Shown here: in pieces, positions 47,339-59,500 of the stretch | Position numbering within the stretch: position 1 is the stretch's first letter | Layout of the letters: each line of letters opens with the position of its first letter | Assembly (NCBI GenBank): GCA_946811695.1 | Contig: OX328131.1 | Span: forward strand, 15,912,174-15,976,173 | Direction: 5' to 3' | DNA: 64,000 bases | Origin: Gonocerus acuteangulatus | Taxonomy: Eukaryota; Arthropoda; Insecta; Hemiptera; Coreidae | Translations under genes and position numbers: made by a program | Notes under the pieces: model-generated | What the model was told of the DNA's origin: nothing | What the model saw: only the letters and a program-made list of their open reading frames with translations | Database searches by the model: none

Positions 47339-48032
47339 GGACAATTTTACCAACAAGTCGAAGGGTTAGCCATGGGAAATTGCCTTGCTCCAGACTTATC
47401 TTCGATCCTCCTCACCGACTTACTGAACACTTTCGTCCCACTGTTCCCCCAGGACATATCTTTCATTTGCAAATATGTAGATGACCTCCTGTTAATTATA
47501 AACCCCGATAGACTAACAGACATACTTGACTGTTTCAACTCTTATCATCCCAGACTACAATTTACGGTAGAGACAGAACAGGACCAACAGCTCCCCTACT
47601 AGGACGTTCTACTAATCAGACAGACTGACGGCACTATCATCACAAACTGGTATACAAAACCTACTTATTCTGGACGTTTACTCAACTTCCACGCTTCCCA
47701 TCCTTACCACATGAAAATCAATGTAGCTCGAAACCTTCTGCGCCGTGCCCTTTCTTTATCCCATGAGCCCTTCCACAATGAAAACTTGAAAAGAGCTACC
47801 GAAATATTAACACTAAACCAATTCCCCCTAACCTCATAAACCGGCTTATAAAGCAAATAAAATCCCAATCCTTCAATGCCACCTCCCCCAATACCTCTCT
47901 TGACTCCTCCTCCCAGATATTTCGTTCCCTGACATACACACCAGGACTGACTGAAAAACTCACAAAGACTTTAAAAAAAAAGCCTTCCCGTCACTAAACT
48001 TTGGGTTAAAAACCACTAACAAACTTACTACT
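47339..48032 (+). pseudogene. Penelope-like reverse transcriptase, C-terminal part
   Basis: Resumes with NGQFYQQVEGLAMGNCLAPD and FICKYVDDLLLI (47,339-47,500). These are the QxxGxxMGxxLSP-like motif and the YVDD catalytic box. A TAG at 47,600-47,602 replaces the expected Leu in the LPFLDVLL-like segment. Thereafter comes a thumb-like region, with TNWYTKPTYSGRLLNFHASH and NVARNLLRRALSLSHEPFH, then a frame change before the nuclease region. Confidence 0.8.
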
Positions 48033-48389
48033 ATGTACACCAAACTCAAAGATCCCATTCCTTATGACTGCACCACCCACTGCGTTTACCAAATACCCTG
48101 CCAAACCCCCTCCTGTAATGCAGTATACATAGGTGAAACCAAAAATTATATTCACTCCCGCATAACACAACACAAACGGACAATTAAAAACAAAGAAATA
48201 CACAAATCCGCCCTCGCAAAACACGCCATAACAAAAAAACACACATTCAACTTTGACGACACTAAAATACTTTTCACAGAACGAAACACCAAAAAACGAC
48301 AGATTTCCGAATGCGTCCACATTAACTTAAACCCCAATAACATTAATTACAAAACGGACAAACAAAACATCTCCCGCCATCTTCCATAA
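48033..48389 (+). pseudogene. Penelope-like GIY-YIG endonuclease domain
   Basis: 119 codons including the stop. A Cys cluster precedes and overlaps the nuclease start (CTTHCVYQIPCQTPSC). VYIGETKNYIHSRITQHKR gives the YIG-like strand and the conserved Arg; HSALAKHAI-like KSALAKHAITKKHTFNF follows, and RQISECVHINLNPNNIN provides the later Glu region. The order fits the canonical C-terminal nuclease of Penelope-like elements, which nicks the target. The domain itself is open, although the upstream RT is broken. Confidence 0.85.
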
Positions 48390-49548
48390 ATTGTCCTGAC
48401 CTCCTTTTACCTTTGTTCCCAGGCTCCCGACAATTTTTTCTACTTGTGTGTCCCAAAATTCTAACACCTTTTTACAGCCCGCTTTTACAACCTAGCAATC
48501 CACTTCTTTCATCTTCACCGACTTACCGCCTCCTCCCCCCTCCCCCTGTCATAACTATAAAACCCCCTGTGTCGTTGCTGTCCCTCATATTTTCAACCAT
48601 GGTTACCTAAGTGTCTTCGAGGTCTTCCTCCCTCCCCCCTAGGCATTCTCTAGTGGTACGTATCTGTATATTGATTATTATAAATTGTATTCACCTATAG
48701 AATAGATTTAGTTTCACACAATATAAAAATGTTTTTTTTTTTTAAAATGTTAGTTTTTGTACTGTTTACTTACTACTTTCTACATGCTGTTTACTTTCCA
48801 ACTACCGTATTTTCATTGTTTAAAAATAAGATTGGTTCTAATCATTGTCTTGACGTATATACTACGCTCATTTCTGCCTGTTTTTTTACTTATAATTTGT
48901 ATGTATTTTTTAGCTGAAGGAAGGCTGCCAATGTGAAGCCGAAATGTCCAAATACAGATTTCTTCCTGAAAGTCTGACATTTTTTCTCCTAGCCGAATCC
49001 CAACTATACCTTGTCTTTGTAATTTATTTTTTGTTCATATTACTATGTATTAATTAATTTACTTTGAATACTTCTATTTATTCATTTTTTTTTTTTTACT
49101 TTTAGTTACATTTTATTTAAACTTGTTATAGATGGATGCTGACTATTCAGGCTATTGATTTTTATTTTTAGCTTTTCATAAAGAAACCTCTCTCATTGGA
49201 ACATAGCTTTATGATAGTGATTGTGAAATGGAAATGTTATCAATTCAAACAGAGCATTATTAACCCAGTAGTGCTTAGTGTGTTATATATTTTACAGTAA
49301 GAGGGTCTGAAGGTCGTAAGGCTTTGGGGTAAACAAAAGTGAACTCTGATAGTTTTGCTGTTCTATGATGTTCGTAGAAGTGTTTTTGTCACTCTCAGTT
49401 GGTGGGTTATGCGTAGATTGTTTTGATCCATATCAAACTCTGTAAAGCATAACCAATCCAATGTTTGAATTTAGTGTGAAGCTTGTGTGTTCGATTTATT
49501 ATACTTATTCAAACAAGTTCTTGATTATTTTTCAATGTAATCAAAATC

Positions 49549-49800
49549 AGTCCCGTAACAGGCCACAAGGGCCCAGAGGGGCAGATACTGTAGAGGTATC
49601 TGATTCTTGACCATACGGCACACCAGGGAGATCTATGCTCTGGCCGCCTGATTTTTCCCTTTGCAGGTGCCCATTAATTAATTAAGGGCTTGGGGAGCCT
49701 CGAGACGATCTGGGACCCCAAATCCAACCCCCGAACGATGACACTACAAGATAAAATCTTTAGTGCGCCCTCGGGTTTGAACCTGGGTCCTCCAGTTCAT
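49549..49800 (-). mobile_element. SINE family I copy
   Basis: On the - strand: head remnant with GGAGGACCCAGGTTCAAACC (B box) at about 49,798-49,775, body with GGGGTCCCAGATCGTC, GGAAAAATCAGGCGGC and the tail CCTGTTACGGGACTGA. The A-box part of the head is missing; the element ends at the B-box side. Confidence 0.75.
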
Positions 49801-50173
49801 TTGTTTTGTTTGTTAAATACTATACAATATTACAATATATACCATTTTTTTCTATCTACGATAGTTTAAAACTTAGAATATTTGAGTTGTACTTTGGAAG
49901 GGTGGTTTCACCCCTTAACTATTGGACCGATATAAAAAATGTTGTATCAATTATTTTCACTTGTTTAATAAATATAAAAAGTTTCATAAAAATCAACTCC
50001 AGACACTTGGGGATGTTCCCTTGTTACACAATATAAGAGAAGATATACAATTTTATTTATCTTTCAAGCCGATTATAATTCATATGGAAGAATCTTAACC
50101 TGAAAATTCAGCATTCTACTGTAACATTTTTTTCTTTTTTAATATTTTTATTTTACTTCATTTATTTAATTAG

Positions 50174-50537
50174 TAACCAAATGCAAAAAACCGAAATTGG
50201 TAAAAACTTTGGTCGTAAATATAGTATAGCTAGTTTTACAGGTGCAATGACAACAATCCCGTATTGTCTTAATTCGAGCAAGAAGAACATGTCCCCCTCT
50301 CCGATTAGTAGGAGTATAGAGGAGTTAAAGCATTATGGTCTCAATGACACGTTTAAAACATTTAAATTGGATGACCTGAATAAATCGGCGATTGAAAGGA
50401 AGTCCTACGAGGACTTGCTAGACAGATGTTTAGAACAGGAAAGGCTTCTGAGTTTCGACGAGAACATCAAGGAAGAAGCAGACAAACTCGCTAAGGAGTT
50501 AGAAAACTCTGATTCCGATTCATCTACTATATCTCAG
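50174..50537 (+). CDS. tacc: TACC exon, residues 1-119
   Basis: Acceptor TTTATTTAATTAG at 50,173 and donor CAG|GTATTT at 50,538, phase 0. Encodes a region without a named domain: a Ser-rich stretch (SPSPISRSIEELKHYG), DTFKTFKLDDLNK and an acidic end (LAKELENSDSDSSTISQ). The first in-frame ATG is at 50,181. The frame stays open to the exon edge, so this is either the initiating exon or an internal one. Confidence 0.8.
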
Positions 50538-53500
50538 GTATTTATCATTGTTTTTGTACGCTAAATGCATTATTAATTGCATTGTCTTGCATATTATTAG
50601 TGCTTATGTATTTTATTTTGTTTTGATGTGTATTAGTTATCCTGAATTTCATTCTTTTACTGCATGATAACTTTACAATCATCACAAGTTCATTTATTTC
50701 TTATAACGTTATGTAGAATTATTCTACTGAATCAAGAATGTATTTGTTTTAACAGGCAGAAGGTAAGAACACATTTAATACACACTATTCCTTAATATTC
50801 GTTTATTCAGCAAGCTCTATATGTTTCACATCCAAATGACACCTCTTCAGAAGCATTTCAACAATGAGTGCTTAAGGCCCAGTGTACATGGTGTGACTGT
50901 TCTGCAAGTACTGTAGCAAACCAGTTGCGTGTGCAACTGTTTTGTGGTCTCGGCAATGTATTGGAATAGGGAGGTGCACATGACTCGACTGGTTTTTGAC
51001 GATCTGAAACCAGTCATATACAACCGTGGGCCTGTGGTTGCAGCCTTAAGTTGTACAAGACCACGTGGTATCTATCAGACTGAGACAGATCTCTACCTGC
51101 TACAAATAGTCTACAGTTCAAATTCTTGCTGAAATAAGAGTGACTCCAATGCTCTCTCTGTGCTCTTTGCCAGAACAATTATCGAAAGCTTTATTTAATA
51201 AACAAAGTCTATTGGGAATTTGGATTTTATTAAATTTACCAGGTGACCTGTAATGATCGAAAGAATGTTTAGCAGCTGTTCAGCTCCCATACCTGTGATA
51301 GGTGAGAATCTCCAGGGATTCCCGGAGACCAGCTAGCTTGCTTGTCCCTAGTCCCAGAGTTTCAAGGAAGTCGCTAGTGGCTTTCGGGTCGTCCCTCTTG
51401 TCCCAAACCACAGGCCTTGTACAATATAATGTCTACTTCCATACGTTTCTTCAAATTTCTCTTGATATGTCTTAATGCATTTTGTGTATATGGCATTTTT
51501 CTCTCTTGTCAATTGCATCTGCCTGGATTGGACTGTTTGTCTCATATCTGATTGTCGGATCAATTATATATGCTGATAACATAATACATCCGTTAGTGTA
51601 ACCTGATATCATTCAAAACTTTATTTGATTAAACATTTTCTAACCTACTAAGTTTTTTTCTTATAGGCCTCAGTGCGGCTCTTCTGGATAGATCCAGGCA
51701 CCAGTTTCTTAGTTTTTGTATTTATTTTTTCTTATAACATCTAAGATACTCAAAATCTTTAAATTTGCCTTTGCATCATTGAGAAGTGATATTCTAAATT
51801 TAGTTCTTCATCAAAAGTTCCTTAGTCACCACTCTAATTACTTCCTTATGATCCCAGTATTCACAAAATTCTGATAGCCCAGAAAAATGTGATTGTATTT
51901 CATTCGTCATCGCTGGGTCTTTATTTTTTCTGAACATTTTGTTGGGATTCTACCTCTACTTCTTCAATGCACATGAATATGCTAAGTTTGAATCTCAGCA
52001 AACTATTGTGCACTCGGAACCGAGCTGTGAATTAAAAAAAAGAAAAAAAAATCCTATTGATGAAAGCTTAAAAATTATTAATTCTTGTCACTATTTATAA
52101 ACTGAGTTAGAATTTTTATTGAAACTATTTTTAGAGAATTTTCAACATGCCATATTCTAATTTTTTTTTTTTTTTTTTTAGCTCCACAGCTTAAACTCGT
52201 CTGAAGTCAATAGCAGTGAAGCTGGACCCGTAACAGCTGATGAAGACATTAGCAAAGAAGAAAGTAAGTTGATTTTCTTTCATTTAACTCAATAATTTTT
52301 ATTTATTAATAAATATACATTTGTATATAAAATATGCTCGATTCATTTCAAATGTATTTCTATTAATGATTGTAATAAATAATTGAATTACTTGTTTCAG
52401 TATTCAAAGACGCTTCAAACTTTGATTTTGACTTTTTGTCAAAGATCCGTGGGAAGCCTGGAAGTTGCCAGATTCGAGAGTCATTGTTTATTAAATTTGA
52501 TCCATTAGCTGGTACAAAGACGCCCGAAAAAAATTGTGATATGGCTGAGAATGAAAGGTAACTTATAGTTTATTACATTTTTATATGTAAACATTAACCC
52601 ATTCAAGAATGATAGCCACTTTTGTGACAACGGGTAGTCATGCCCCGTGGCCTGATAGCCACTCTTGTGACAACAGGTCGGCATGCCCCAGAAAGCCACA
52701 GTTGTGACAGCTTTTTGCAATATCTAACGGTTAGTTTTTTAAGCCTTAGTCACTTAAGTATGTGCTAGAGTTCATAAAAATACAATTTGAGCCTATTAAA
52801 TAGAGATTCCCTCTGCTACCGGCCCTTAAGCGTAGTTCTGATCCCTCTGAAGGGCCTTATTTTTGTTTTACTAGTTGTTATATGGAGGGTTCAGAGCACA
52901 ACTAGATCAAGTCCATGTTATACAGTTTTCAGGAAATGAGTATTATGCGTATTAATTGCAGATACGTTGTATAAATCCTATTGGCCAATATAAGTCTTAA
53001 AAAGATTTGAACTAAATCACTGACATTATTTATGTATAGTTTTGTTAATAAAGTAGTTACAACTTGGACTTGGCTTAACTTGTGCTATGAAAACAAATAA
53101 GAATGACTTCTGGATGTTTTGCAGGTGGTAAAATAATAAAGTTAGGACTTAGTCTCCTGTAGCACTGAAAAAGAACCATTTTAGTAATACTCTTCAGTGC
53201 CATTACAACATAAAATGTCAAAAATGGACTTGGTCTTGTTGCGCTCTGAACCCTCCATATATAGAGAGATCATGTTTTTTGAATACACCATCGCAAAAAT
53301 ATCTGACTTGATATTTGTTTAGAAAAAATAATTTAAACAGTTTTTTTAAAAAAAGTAAATACAATATTTCTAAATTTAAAAAAAAAGTCTTTAAGCTTAC
53401 CGATGTCTGGCCCATAGCCCAGAAAGAGAAAATGGTAACGGGTGACTATAAAAAATGGAATAACAAAAGCATATTAGGAGAAATGACCAGGAGGCAGAAA

Positions 53501-56500
53501 TGAGTGGAGGCTCAGCTATATTAATGCCATCCTGTGGAACCAGGAGGGTGAAACGGGCTCCGCTCCATGGGCATCTAAGGTTTCGTGGGTTGCTTAAGGT
53601 TAATCTTAGGTTAATTCTAAGAAACTTAATTTAGAAGGTTTGTTATAACAATTATCGACTGCTTAGATGAGTTTCTATCATCAGCAGTGAACCAAGATAT
53701 ATTGGTCTCCTTTGTCACTGATGTGGCAAGGAGAAAGAAATCCGAGCACATGTGCTGGGTCGTTACAACCGTGGTTTTCTTTTGGTTACACCTCCCCTTA
53801 AAAACTCTCATTAAACTTTTAAAAGACAAAGATTGTGAATGCTTAAAATATGTATAAACCTACTTTTAATTTAGTAATTGTAATAAAAAATTCTCTTCCG
53901 AATTTTGTTAACTTCAAAGGAGTAAAATTGCCCTAGGGGCAAAACATTTTTTCTAAATAATAAATTCTCTGTTTTTCAATACATATTTCGACTGTTGTTT
54001 GATGTCACATCCTGAACTTTAAATACAAAACTATGTTTGGAGGCTTAAACAATAGTCAGAAAAGTTTTAAACAGATAACATTAAATGCGGATGTTGACTC
54101 TGGCACTTGGCTTTCTAAAAATAATATTTAATGTTTTACCATATCATAGGACATTTAAAGAGACAAAATTAGTAGGGTGGTCAGTTTTTGTAAAGAGCTT
54201 TTTGCACAATGCTTAACAACTCATAATAATTTTATTACACAAATTTATTTTGATATTTGTTTAAGAAATGTTGTATTGATTTTTGTACAGTAATAGTGAG
54301 ACAAATTCGCCTCCAAGATCTAATCCTAATGGCGAAGAGCAACTTGTAAGTATCTCGCCGATCCGGAGGGAGGATGCTTCTCCTGCTGGTTCCAGTGCGA
54401 ACACCCCGCGTGGCAAAACTCGTCCTTCTTCGGTAAGTTTTTCATAAATGTGTTCTCTAAAGGCAGAAGAGTTAACTCGTAAATACAATTTTTTTTTTTT
54501 ATTTTTTTTTTTTTTAAGGGGACAGCTACGCCTACATTACGTCATGAAATACTCTCAAAAGAGATCTCAAAACTTCAAGATTTGATGCTGAAACAAGAAT
54601 TTTCCTATCAAGAACAAATAGCCGCACGTTCAGAAGAAATAGAAGACTTAAGGAAAAAAGTAGCCGATCTAGAGGCCAAACAACCTGAAGATAACGTTGG
54701 AGAGAAGCTTTCGGCAATAGAGGCTGAAGCGGAAAGGCTGAGGAAGCAGGTGGCTGATAACAATGAGCAAAAGAAGCAACTTATGTAAGCTTATTATTAC
54801 TATTATATTTTTTAATCTTTAAATGTTTAAAGAACTTTGTAGTGCAGTATTGTAGAAATTGACAAACGACAGAAATTAATGTTCTCAATGAACCTTCCGA
54901 CTGCCAGCAACAAAATCATAAAACTTCCCTCTAGGCCATTCAGTGTTTGCAACTAAACCCTTTTTGGAAATTATATGACTGTTCCAGAAAAAGAGTGACA
55001 ACTGCAAACACTTCATTTTTACAGGAGAGTAAAAAAATGCACGTTTTTTTGCAGTTCTGTAATTTTTCTTCCGGAATGGCGATATAACAATTACATTTAA
55101 TTTTCAATGTAATTTAATTACAAAATTTAATCCCCATTTTCAATGCCCCTGGCAATGATTTTTGTTCAACCCACCCTTCCTCACCAAAAATTTTGGATTT
55201 TTTGTTTCTCATTGTGTTTTGGAAGAACTCTTTAACTTTGGTTGGGTTTCAAACGGAGGGAAACTGGCTTAACCGAATAAACCATAATCTTAACCAGAGG
55301 TTATCTTGCTAATGAAAAAGTGTAGATAACACAGATCTACAAAAAAAAACAAAAACACACTCGGAGTGGTTTGGTCCTTATGGGGGTTTTGGGGTCGCTG
55401 ATTACGATGAGCGAGTTGGTTAACCTTGATCACATCAGATTCAAGGTCATTCGAAGGTCAAATAGAGAAAAACCCATAGGAAAAATCTGACACAATTCAT
55501 GCGTATGTTTTTAAGGCCCTTAAGTCTGAGTCCGTAGTTTGTTTGATCTTATGCCTTTTCCTAGAGGTCAAAAAAGCATAGCAAAAATCTTAATAAAAAA
55601 TTCATTCAAAAATTCATTTTCTGAGAGGCTGTGTGAGTCAAACAAACTACATTTCTGAGTTCACTCATGTTGCTACACATTCAATTTTTTTTTTAAATAT
55701 CCATCTTCTCAGAAAAACTGCCATTTTGAAGGACCCATTCTCATTTCGATTGATAGAGAACAAGGTCTGAACAATAAAGGGGACATACTGAGCAAGTAAA
55801 GTTATTTTGATAGAAGTGAGAAGCTACGTTTAACTTCTTAAGAAAAGGGATGTTCCTAAAATGAATACTGCCTGTTCTAGCCTCCTTGCTCACGTCTTTT
55901 CCTCGAAAGTGAAAAACATTTCAGGGATTTTGAGATCACAATAAACGGGGAAAATAGTATGGTAGATCTGTATTTCGCATGGTATAATGAATTTGTATTT
56001 CGCGAGACCGTTCCAAGCCATTCTTTTCACATAAAGCGATTGATAACGCAAGATCACTTGAAGTGGTGTCCACTGTATATCAAATGAATAAACATTAAAA
56101 ATGTACATCAAAGTAAAAATACAGTGGAGTCTCACTTATACGAATGTGAGGGGAACGGAAAATGCTTTGTATAAGTGAATATTTCATATAACTGAATAGT
56201 ACTAGGTTTTGTGGCTATTTTAAAATAAAATAAATTTTTCATAAAAAAGTCACAATTTTATTGTTTGTACATATTTTGTTGTTAGATAACGTTGTACATT
56301 ATTATATTTTCAAGCTTCATATCACAAAATTCTCTTCGATTCCTTTCCTCTTACCGAAAATAGTTGCAAGGGTTGACGAAGGTAATTTCAACTGTTTAGC
56401 TATGTCTATATTTGTTTCGTTGGGGTTGTCATCAACTACATTCAGGATTTGTATTTTGTCTTCAAGTGCAAGTTTTGTCCTTGTTTTTTTAGTCATTTTA

Positions 56501-59500
56501 AAAGAGGAAGCACAATATAACATGGCTACTAGAACGACTACTGTATAGAGAACTGAAAAACGAGAGAGTGGAGGGGGGATGAATCACTTGCAGGTGCCAT
56601 ATTATTAGTGGGGAAACGAAGGAAATCACACAAATTAAGAGTGCATGAAACACGGCTGGACTACTAGAATCACAAGGAAGAACTGAGATGAGTGAGACAG
56701 AGGCTGGTGTGGGTGAGTCACTGGTAAATCTGTAAACATTTCGTGGAAAAGCTGTTGTCCCTTCTTATAACTGAATAGTATTTACACCAGGGGCTTTAAT
56801 ATAAGTGAATAATGTATATAACTGAATATCGCATAAGTGAATAGTTCATTACATAGGATTAAATGGAGTTTTGTCGGGGAATGAAAACTTCTTCCTATAA
56901 CTGAATGTTTCGCGTAAGTGAGACTCCACTGTACTAGCTGAAAAATATAACACTTAATATACTGTAAAATGGGGTCAAATTAGTACAAATGTTGGGCAAA
57001 ACTAAAAACTAAAACTAAAATTAAAACTAAATTCACTTTTTGGAATAAACTAAAACTAAACTAAAAATTGCAACCTAAAACAAAACTAAAACTAAAATTA
57101 TACTAATTAATGGATTTTAACAAAACTAAAACTAATTCTTTGGGAATTGACTAAAAACTAAATTAAAGCTTTAGTTTTATTAAAATAACATGAATTAATA
57201 TAAATCATATGTTATTTCGATAATTAAATAAATTATTAAAACTAACAGAACTTGTTTAAAAATAAGAAATTGTGGCTTTTTCTCATAATTTGCAAACATA
57301 TGTTCTTTGATAAACTAAATTAGTAAACTAAAAACTAAAACTAAAGTAAAATCACAAATTTAGGTCTCTTTACTAAACTAAACTAATTACCATACTAAAA
57401 ACGGAGTCCACATGATTAATAATTATACAAATCTAAAACTAAAACTAAAAATACAACATTAGTTTAGTTTTAGTTAGAGAAAACTAACTGTACACTGTGG
57501 TGAAATTGGTACAAACCTATACTGCTAGAAAATTTTCATTTAACTCATACCAAAGGAACGAACTTTGCCCAAAGAGTGTGAACAGACTAATATATTCCTA
57601 TAAATTTGTCTGTTCGCTCTCAGACAGATATATAAGGAGTATAGGTTTCTACCAATTTTGCCCAAAGAGTGTGAACAGACTAATATATTCCTATAAATTT
57701 GTCTGTTCGCTCTCAGACAGATATATAAGGAGTATAGGTTTCTACCAATTTTGCCCAAAGAGTGTGAACAGACTAATATATTCCTATAAATTTGTCTGTT
57801 TGCTCTCAGACAAATATATAAGGAGTATAGGTTTCTACCAATTTTGCCCAAAGAGTGTGAACAGACAAATATATTCCTATAAATTGGTCTGTTCGCTCTC
57901 AGACAAATATATAAGGAGTGTAGGTTTCTACCAATTTTGCCCAAAGAGTGTGAACAGACTAATATATTCCTATAAATTTGTCTGTTCGCTCTCAGACAGA
58001 TATACAAGGAGTATAGGTTTCTACCAATTTTGCCCAAAGAGTGTGAACAGACTAATATATTCCTATAAATTTGTCTGTTCGCTCTCAGACAGATATATAA
58101 GGAGTATAGGTTTCTACCAATTTTGCCCAAAGAGTGTGAACAGACTAATATATTCCTATAAATTTGTCTGTTCGCTCTCAGACAGATATATAAGGAGTAT
58201 AGGTTTCTACCAATTTTGCCCAAAGAGTGTGAACAGACTAATATATTCCTATAAATTTGTCTGTTCGCTCTCAGACAGATATATAAGGAGTATAGGTTTC
58301 TACCAATTTTGCCCAAAGAGTGTGAACAGACTAATATATTCCTATAAATTTGTCTGTTCGCTCTCAGACAGATATATAAGCAGTATAGGTTTCTACCAAT
58401 TTTGCCCAAAGAGTGTGAACAGACAAATATATTCCTATAAATTGGTCTGTTCGCTCTCAGACAGATATATAAGGAGTGTAGGTTTCTACCAATTTCACCA
58501 CACTGTACTGATGTGACCCCATTTTATGGTAATACAATATTTAGTGTATAAATAGACTAATTACGATAAATATTCATTTTAATTTATGTTCTAGGATGAT
58601 AATGGAAGAGTATGAAAAAACAATTTCCCAAGTTGTTACAATGAGAGAAGATGACCGGAAAAAGTTTGAAACGGAAAAGGAACAACTTGCTAGTGAACGA
58701 GATGAAGCTGTCCAGCATTTAAGAAATATGGAAATTGCTTTTAACGATGTCCATCAGTAAGTATTATTATTTCTGATATAAAGTCATTTTGACCTGACAA
58801 ATACAACTATGAAGTTAATTTCCTTGTACCCAGAAAATACCAAAGCCATTGTCTTTGGTTACCAATTCCTCATAACTTTGACTGCCCCTTTTACATCCCG
58901 ATAAAATATTGCACCTCTGTAAAAAAAAAAACTCGGAATAACATTTGACCAAAATGTTTCCTAGAGGATTCATATCTCCCAAATTATCTGTCAATCATAA
59001 TTTACCCACAGATAGGTCAACCTCGCAAAAAAGACCCATTATCTCCCTTTGGCCTCCCTCTTATTCACCCAGTTCAGCTGAGGATGGTTAGCGTACGATG
59101 AACATTCTGGTGATCTTGAGAACAAAGTCGACTGGTGAATGAACTGTTTTATCCTCGTAATCCCCAAAGACTAACAATTCTGGTTTCATTTGAAAGCTTA
59201 ATCCATGCGACGTCTCTCTTGGTTTCTTTACCCCCTGTCTCTCCACAAAGCTTCCACTCTTGTTGGGCTATTCCATTACCTCTGAGCTGTTGGAAGTCGT
59301 GTGGAAGCCATCCACCAGAAGTACCTGTCGTTTTTTTAATCAACACCCTAAACATTAAATTTTAATAATACCAATAATGATAAGGCAAACTGATTAGACC
59401 AATTTTGTTAATTATACAATTGCTCTGGAAGGACTTGTTTCCCGAAACTAGAATAAAAAAAGTTTTCATTTCATTTCAATGAATATTACATCAGATGGTA

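Larger units (their letters stand above)
45007..49021 (+). mobile_element. Penelope-like retroelement, interrupted
   Basis: Inverted ends begin TACAAAGACAAGGTATGGTT (45,007) and return complemented at 49,021, with GGGATTCGGCTAGG shared. The left inverted piece is a rearranged minus copy. It holds the 3' flank (45,007-45,240, complement of about 48,735-49,021) joined to a reversed reverse-transcriptase piece (45,241-45,484, complement of 45,850-46,056). Then the + strand coding part starts. A foldback element (46,058-47,312) splits the reverse transcriptase. Pairing of RT with a GIY-YIG nuclease is specific to Penelope-like elements. Stops and frameshifts make it inactive. Confidence 0.85.

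Noticed and set aside
50756..50764. A 7-bp micro-exon between TTTTAACAG and GTAAGAAC
   Set aside because: Adding 7 bp would break the reading phase between the exons ending at 50,537 and starting at 52,182, which join cleanly without it.
54261..54488. A 75-codon - strand frame over a TACC exon
   Set aside because: It is antisense to a well-supported coding exon with proper splice sites.
57497..58516. A 339-codon open frame with 31-residue repeats, and its 289-codon antisense partner
   Set aside because: The frames exist only because the tandem unit is 93 bp and lacks stops; both strands are equally open, and the array lies within a transposon-like element in an intron.
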